Shown in pieces: positions 59,328 through 64,000 of a DNA stretch of 64,000 nucleotides. Numbering within the stretch: position 1 is the first letter of the stretch; every line of letters starts with the position of its first letter. The DNA is from Dryococelus australis (lineage: Eukaryota > Arthropoda > Insecta > Phasmatodea > Phasmatidae). Made by a program: the position numbers and the translations under genes. The notes under the pieces are model-generated. The model saw nothing but the letters and a program-made list of their open reading frames with translations. It was not told the DNA's origin and searched no databases. The stretch covers positions 14,398,295-14,462,294 of the forward strand of contig CM057002.1 of the NCBI GenBank assembly GCA_029891345.1, given 5' to 3'.

Positions 59328-59494
59328 CGCGTGTTTGCCTCTCGAGGACAGCTGCACGTGGTCCAGTGTGAGGGGGTCATAGTTGAGCCGTAGTCCCAGA
59401 ACACGCCAGCTCGCTCCTAGCAGTGGTGCCACCACCACGACGTCCTCCTCGGACAACCTCCTGTCGCTCAGCAGTACGTCCGGCTCCCGGTCCA
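59328..59494 (-). CDS. Second IMD-like death-domain exon (partial paralogue)
   Basis: Acceptor …GTTGTTGTTACAG, then 167 bases with no stop, then donor GTGAGA after GCG. It encodes VLLSDRRLSEEDVVVVAPL, GASWRVLGLRLNY and LDHVQLSSRGKHA. Compared with imd exon 3 (NWKVLGRRLKY … LDQ), it shares the W-x-V-L-G-x-R-L-x-Y core and the Leu-Asp that follows, and it has the same entry (1) and exit (0) phases, with about 3 extra codons. This is death domain helices 1-4. Its other exons were not found in the window: upstream ones would lie above 59.5 kb on the minus strand, and a downstream VVYQLL-like exon is not visible between 43 and 59.3 kb. GC-rich codons contrast with imd. A diverged tandem paralogue is likeliest; a remnant is possible. 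Confidence 0.7.
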
Positions 59495-59572
59495 CTGTAA
59501 CAACAACAACAATAACCACACTGTAAAAAAAAATGTCTGAGTTAATATTCCCTTACATGTAGGGGAAGCTAA

Positions 59573-60585
59573 TTATAATCCATTCACGGTTACTTCAGCC
59601 TTTTCTGGAGTCCTTCTAAAGTTATCATTCCAGGATATTCCTCCACCTCGGACGAATTAAGCTTAACTGAACGCGCTTACACAATCGAAAACTTTAACAT
59701 TTGACTTTACGTTTGCTTTCCGGCATGTTGTTTCTTATGGAGCTTGACACAATGGAACTGTCAAAGGTAAAGTCAAGCACTCTTGACTTTACGATTTCGA
59801 AAAGTTTAAACCTGAAGTCAAAGTCAAGCTGCCATTTTGCCGAGAATCTAACATAGGTTATGTGAAAAGTACGATATTTTACTGTAGGGCGATTTTAAAT
59901 TCGGTATGTTAAACAAAGCTCGTCTGAAATTAAATGAATGGCAAACAAATATAATGCGAAAAGGAAATAAATAATTTTACATATTTTAATAAAGTAATCA
60001 AATTAGTTTTTTGTTTTGAAATAAACTATTAATATAAATTTTAAGCCAATTAAAAAAAGTACGTAAAATATATTCCTGAATAATATCAAAATTATTTACA
60101 TAACAAGATACGCATTTTTACGAAGTTCGCAGAACCGATGCTCAATTGCCTGAACTCTGACTTTACAATTGTATTGTGTATTGGTGGTTCCGTCGGAGGA
60201 AAGGAAATGTAAAGTCAGATGCTAAAGTTTTATATTGGGTAAGAAACTTAAGTCTGAAAAATTACACCAGAGGGACAACGCACCTCATTCGTGCGCACTC
60301 AGTTGTAACAATATTTTGTATAAGAACTATTTCTTACTAGGCATTACCAACGTACTTATTTTCTCCCTGTTTTTAATTCAAATTACTTATAAATGAGGCA
60401 ATATAATTTACAGATAAAATAGGAATAATATTTCAATGTAACAGAAAAAAGTGACTTTTATGAACAGAAGTATAAAACGCTTGTGATACATGGCATATGT
60501 TGGAAATAACTAAACACGCCTTACATGGGGAGATTTTTCAAAGGTTTGATTCAAAAGGGGTGAAGATACCGCGAATAGACTGTAC
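59573..60585. mobile_element. MITE family 3, copy 1 (interrupted)
   Basis: Left TATAATCCATTCACGGTTAC, inverted right TACAGTCTATTCGCGGTATC. Same order as 61,535-61,957 (…CGCACC(T/G)…TTCGTGC…CATTC/CACTCAG; GCATTACCAAC; TAAAACGCTTGTGATACATG) but split by the 568-bp family-2 element. The uninterrupted copy proves the insertion order. Confidence 0.8.
59676..60243. mobile_element. MITE family 2, copy B (nested)
   Basis: Left CTTACACAATCGAAAACTTT, inverted right CTTACCCAATATAAAACTTT. Inverted relative to 52,530-53,085; shared CTTGACACAATGGAACTGTC-like and CTCTGACTTTACAATTG segments. The innermost and youngest of the three nested elements. Confidence 0.8.
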
Positions 60586-60846
60586 CTCTACATGTAAGGT
60601 AACATAGCCAGTCAAATGTGGATTAAATGTACATTACAGCTAAGGTACTATTCCCTAATCGTACGGGAAAAGTACCTGACAAAAGTGGGGGGGGGGATCC
60701 CACTAAAGTAAGTTAATTTTAACCATATTGTATAATAAAATTACATTTATAAATACACAGGTATTAAGTACTGTTGACTTTTATTATCACCTACATCCTA
60801 CCTACAAATAGTAAATGATATCTTAACTCTAAATCCTGGGTCTTTG

Positions 60847-60915
60847 ACGGTGGGTGGGCGCGAACCATGGACCTTTATCACTGCAGACAGATTTGTTATC
60901 CATTACACCACAACA
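60847..60915 (-). repeat. Degenerate tRNA-like sequence
   Basis: Minus strand: TGGTGTAATGGATAACA (fits the A-box TRGYNNARNNG), 30-odd bases later GGTTCGCGCCC (B-box with one mismatch). The stem around the anticodon does not pair well, so it is a tRNA pseudogene or SINE head inside the outer element, not a working tRNA. Confidence 0.45.
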
Positions 60916-61261
60916 ACAACATGATATTTTAAATGAATATTAGTGCGTTGCAGTAAAGTTTCTCATGCCCGACCTGCCACTTAGCTGTTGAGACAATGCT
61001 GAAGAGATGCACGAGTAGTAAGGTAATTTTCCAATCCGTGTATGAGATTTTCCACTACCACGTACGTGAATTTTACTCCAGAGTGCGGTAATTTTACCTT
61101 ACACGTAAGGAAAACTATGTTCCTCCCACAAATTTGCGAATATTACCTTACACTTGTCAGGTAATTTTACCATTATTTTTTACAGTGCAGGCCTGCCACT
61201 CACTACACGTCCGCCCCTCGAACGACTCAACGAGCGCATTTGTTTCGGATAGTTCTGAAGC

Positions 61262-61475
61262 ATAGGCTGTTCGCGGTAAAGTGAGCACTTTTCAAGGTCA
61301 ATAAATATAATTGTAGCCTTAGACGTACACTTCTGAGTGCGGTCGAATATAGACACTGTGTTTATTAGTTAGATGACAAAATTTATTTGAAAAGGTGGTT
61401 AAAGGATAAGAAATGGCTGAAAGGGAAAAGAAACTAGGGCCTCAAAAGTGCTCACTTTACCGTGAACGGCCTATA
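61262..61475. mobile_element. MITE family 1, short subtype, copy 6
   Basis: TAGGCTGTTCGCGGTAAAGT … inverted TAGGCCGTTCACGGTAAAGT; about 214 bp. The right end keeps a perfect family-1 terminus. Confidence 0.82.
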
Positions 61476-61534
61476 GTCATGTGTACGTATACTTCCATGG
61501 CCAAATATTTCCTGTCGACAAACTGGACAGGTTG

Positions 61535-61957
61535 ATATAGTCCATTCACTGTTACTTCACATTTTTCTGAAGCCCTGCTGAAGTTCTACTTTCAGGAAAT
61601 TCCTCCGCTTCACACACACAAAGTTTAACCAAATCTATAAAATTAAACCAAAGGAAAACGCACCGTATTCGTGCCCATTCAGTTTAATAATGTTTAGCAT
61701 AATAACTATTTCTCGCTAGGCATTACCAACACACCTGTTTTCCCTCTGCTTTCATTCATATTAATTATAAATGAAATATTATGTGCTATATACAATATGA
61801 CAGAAAGTTCAATATAACAAAAAATCACACACATACCATTTTCGTTAACAAAAGTATAAGACGCTTGTGATACATGACATATTGAGGAAATAACCAAACA
61901 CGTCATACATAGGGTGATTTTTCAAAGGTTTGATTCAAAAACCGGGAATAGACTACA
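61535..61957. mobile_element. MITE family 3, copy 2 (uninterrupted)
   Basis: Left TATAGTCCATTCACTGTTAC, inverted right TGTAGTCTATTCCCGGTTTT, about 420 bp; reference for the split copy at 59,573. Confidence 0.78.
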
Positions 61958-64000
61958 GTCAGCTGAGCAGGGGGAAACACTCTGTACCCACAGAAACAGC
62001 TATAAATAGGGCTGCCTTCAGAACTGTCACAATAAAAAAGTGCACTCGTTCATGTGACAGACTATATACGTCGCCACATTTGCCACCTCCTCTATACTTC
62101 AACATTCTTTATAAAAATGTTTTTATTTTTTATTTATTTTGCGTAGCAATCATCATATCCACTAAGGTATTCACAGTTTGTCAAATTTTACAAAACAGAA
62201 AAAAACTGCAGGATAATAAAAATAATTAATGTAACTCCATGTTGCATTACATAAATAAGTTCAAAATACAATTACAGGCTTAAATAAATTTATATATACA
62301 TATATAGGATGAAATTTGATAGACAAACTTCTTGAGTTTATACGCTGTGTAAAATTAAGAGGGGAATATATGGGACACTTTCTACCTTAATTGAATATTA
62401 AGGGAGATATAAGTCCTTGAAAATCGAATTTTTAACGAAGTTTTTACGAAATACTGGAAACGTAGATAAATTAATAACAACTCTCCAAATATTGTTTTAC
62501 TTTATCGGGATCTAGAACCTAAGTGCAAGCACTCTCTAATGTCTCCCACAAAAATTTAAATTATAAGGGGGGGGGCTACGAACGTTTGAGACTGGTTTAT
62601 TAAGCAGCATGACCTAGTGAACAAAACTGCTCCTCTTGTAGCTGCCCAGGACCTGACGTTCTTATGTAAAACTCACACAAAACTTAGGTAGCATGAATAT
62701 AGCGCCTGGCGCGTAGGCAATACAACCTACACGCGTGTACGGCGTGCTACCGTGTACCCCGCACGGACAAAATCAGCACGACACGGCAAGAACTGCAACC
62801 ACGACACATTTATATTTTCAGTGTGACTGCTCGAATTTACAGCCCGACTATTTACTCACGCGACACGAGGAGTAGCATATTTCAGAACCGTTTAGAGGGC
62901 GCTGATTAACTACGCTAGTTTCAAAGGCGGTGGGCAGACGGGCAATTTGCAATACATGATGGTGTAAAAGTGTCATCGCTAATGCATACCAAGGTACAAT
63001 TATTATTTTTAAGATTTACATACAGTAATTTTAACCTTTTTTTTTCTTTTAAGCTGCGTATTTTCCGTTGTAGGGAAAGCTTGCCATATCATTTCATTGT
63101 GCAAGAGTGTACACTCTGTGTATCGTGCCACACATCCCGACAAAAATATTAATAGTTTCTAATCCAAAATCGCTGATCGGACGACAGAATTTATCGGGCT
63201 TAGGTCAGATCTATCTTGTATTTCCTTGGCTGTTTAGTTTTGCGTGTCGTGTCTGGGATGTCGTGTCGTGCTTGTCGGGGCTATGTGACTCCGGCATAGA
63301 TGTAAACAACATTTACCATAAAGCTTACAGGACTGAAGTTGCCTGTTTCTTTCTAACGACAGTCGGAGTGTGGATTCCTGTAGGAAGTATTGGTATTGCC
63401 TACGCGCCTGGAACTGTATCACTGCCGCCGAAAAATTTAATTTACGTTCTACACGAAAACGGTGGGTCCTAGATAGATACAACAAGAGGGCCGTTTTTGT
63501 TTATTAGGTCATACTGTTCAATAAACCAGCATCAAACTCTCCTAAATACACACGTTATAAAAGTTACCTGCAATTAGAGTGTGGCGATCTCTGTTGTTTT
63601 TACTACACTGCGAAGTATTAATAAGAGCTTTTTCTAGAGTTGAAGATCCCGATATCATAAATAATGTTCTGTGAACTAAAATTTAATTTCTCTTCTTTTC
63701 AGATATGATATTCAAGGGCTTAAATCTCTCTTGACATTCAGTTTGGGCAGAAAGTGTCGCATATATTTCCTTCTTGAGCGTCCAAAAGAAATCGCATCAC
63801 AAAGATTGTCGGTCTAAATTCGCCCCAATCTATCTACAAGATGATCCTGAACTACGGGAACAAAGGCTGCAAGGTGATTCCCTATGCAAAATGAGATAGA
63901 AAACACACGACCTGTGTCCTGCAGTAATTCGTATGGGAGGTAGGTGCCCTTGAAAATCGATATTTCGAATGGTTTTAATTCAAAATACTAAAACCTACTT
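61958..64000. other. No gene recognised
   Basis: Mostly AT-rich, with GC-richer stretches at 62,640-62,940 and 63,170-63,460. A plus open frame (63,107-63,472) overlaps an equally open minus frame (63,485-63,234); neither has a recognised domain. Further exons of the second IMD-like gene could lie here or beyond the window, but none is identifiable. Confidence 0.4.

Larger units (their letters stand above)
59519..61187. mobile_element. Outer MITE/DNA element with CACTGTAAAAAA ends
   Basis: Left CACTGTAAAAAAAAATGTCT, inverted right CACTGTAAAAAATAATGGTA, both followed inward by TAATATT… and TTACATGTA/TTACACGTA motifs. A family-3 MITE is inserted at 59,573-60,585, itself carrying a family-2 MITE. 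It starts 25 bp from the death-domain exon acceptor. Confidence 0.68.

Noticed and set aside
60847-60915. Functional tRNA gene
   Set aside because: A- and B-boxes are near consensus, but the anticodon stem does not pair and the B-box has a mismatch; kept only as a tRNA-like repeat.

Overview
This is animal nuclear DNA, most likely from an arthropod and probably an insect with a large, repeat-rich genome. The evidence is GT-AG split coding exons, kilobase-scale introns, an AT-rich background with many microsatellites, a LINE, a Ty3/Gypsy-type LTR element, pogo/Tigger-like DNA elements, many MITE-like inverted-repeat elements and a tRNA-headed SINE. Order and species cannot be decided from the sequence. 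There is no bacterial-style gene organisation.

The one host gene that can be assembled is a minus-strand imd (immune deficiency) gene, 21,820 to 7,917. Four coding exons join with matching phases: 21,467-21,820 (N-terminus), 20,067-20,231 (RHIM-like motif), 12,141-12,298 (first part of the death domain) and 7,917-8,057 (rest of the death domain and stop). The protein would be about 270 residues, close to Drosophila IMD. It has a candidate caspase site that would expose an Ala-Ile-Pro IAP-binding N-terminus, a Val-Gln-Val-Gly RHIM-like core and a C-terminal death domain. The N-terminal exon has a reading-frame break between about 21,650 and 21,730. A second, diverged death-domain exon with the same phases lies on the same strand at 59,328-59,494, suggesting a tandem IMD-like paralogue or its remnant.

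Layout. 1-7.9 kb: a family-A repeat, then an inverted-repeat-bounded block holding a broken PIN/flap-nuclease-like gene, poly-G tracts and a LINE scrap. 7.9-21.9 kb: imd, with introns largely made of transposons (three pogo-like elements, a second family-A repeat and two other inverted-repeat elements). 21.9-30 kb: an 860-bp inverted-repeat element, a minus-strand LINE (23.3-26.5 kb) with coiled-coil and SGNH-esterase ORF1 parts and a gutted reverse transcriptase, a TA-flanked MITE, a 191-bp tandem duplication, the third family-A repeat and a LINE 3' scrap. 30-34 kb: a MITE, a long TA microsatellite and unexplained sequence. 34.4-43.7 kb: two opposed LTRs with gag and RT pieces on the plus strand and an integrase tail on the minus strand, as expected for one provirus with its 3' half inverted. 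43.7-52.5 kb: mostly unexplained, with one doubtful exon at 50.87-51.14 kb. 52.5-62 kb: a dense MITE field with a six-member family, a duplicated ~650-bp block, a SINE, the second death-domain exon and a three-level nest of insertions. 62-64 kb: nothing recognised.

Where the mobile elements are concerned, everything visible is broken or non-autonomous. The biological interest lies in imd and its partner exon, the cargo-like nuclease gene between inverted repeats, and the insertion order that can be read from the nests.
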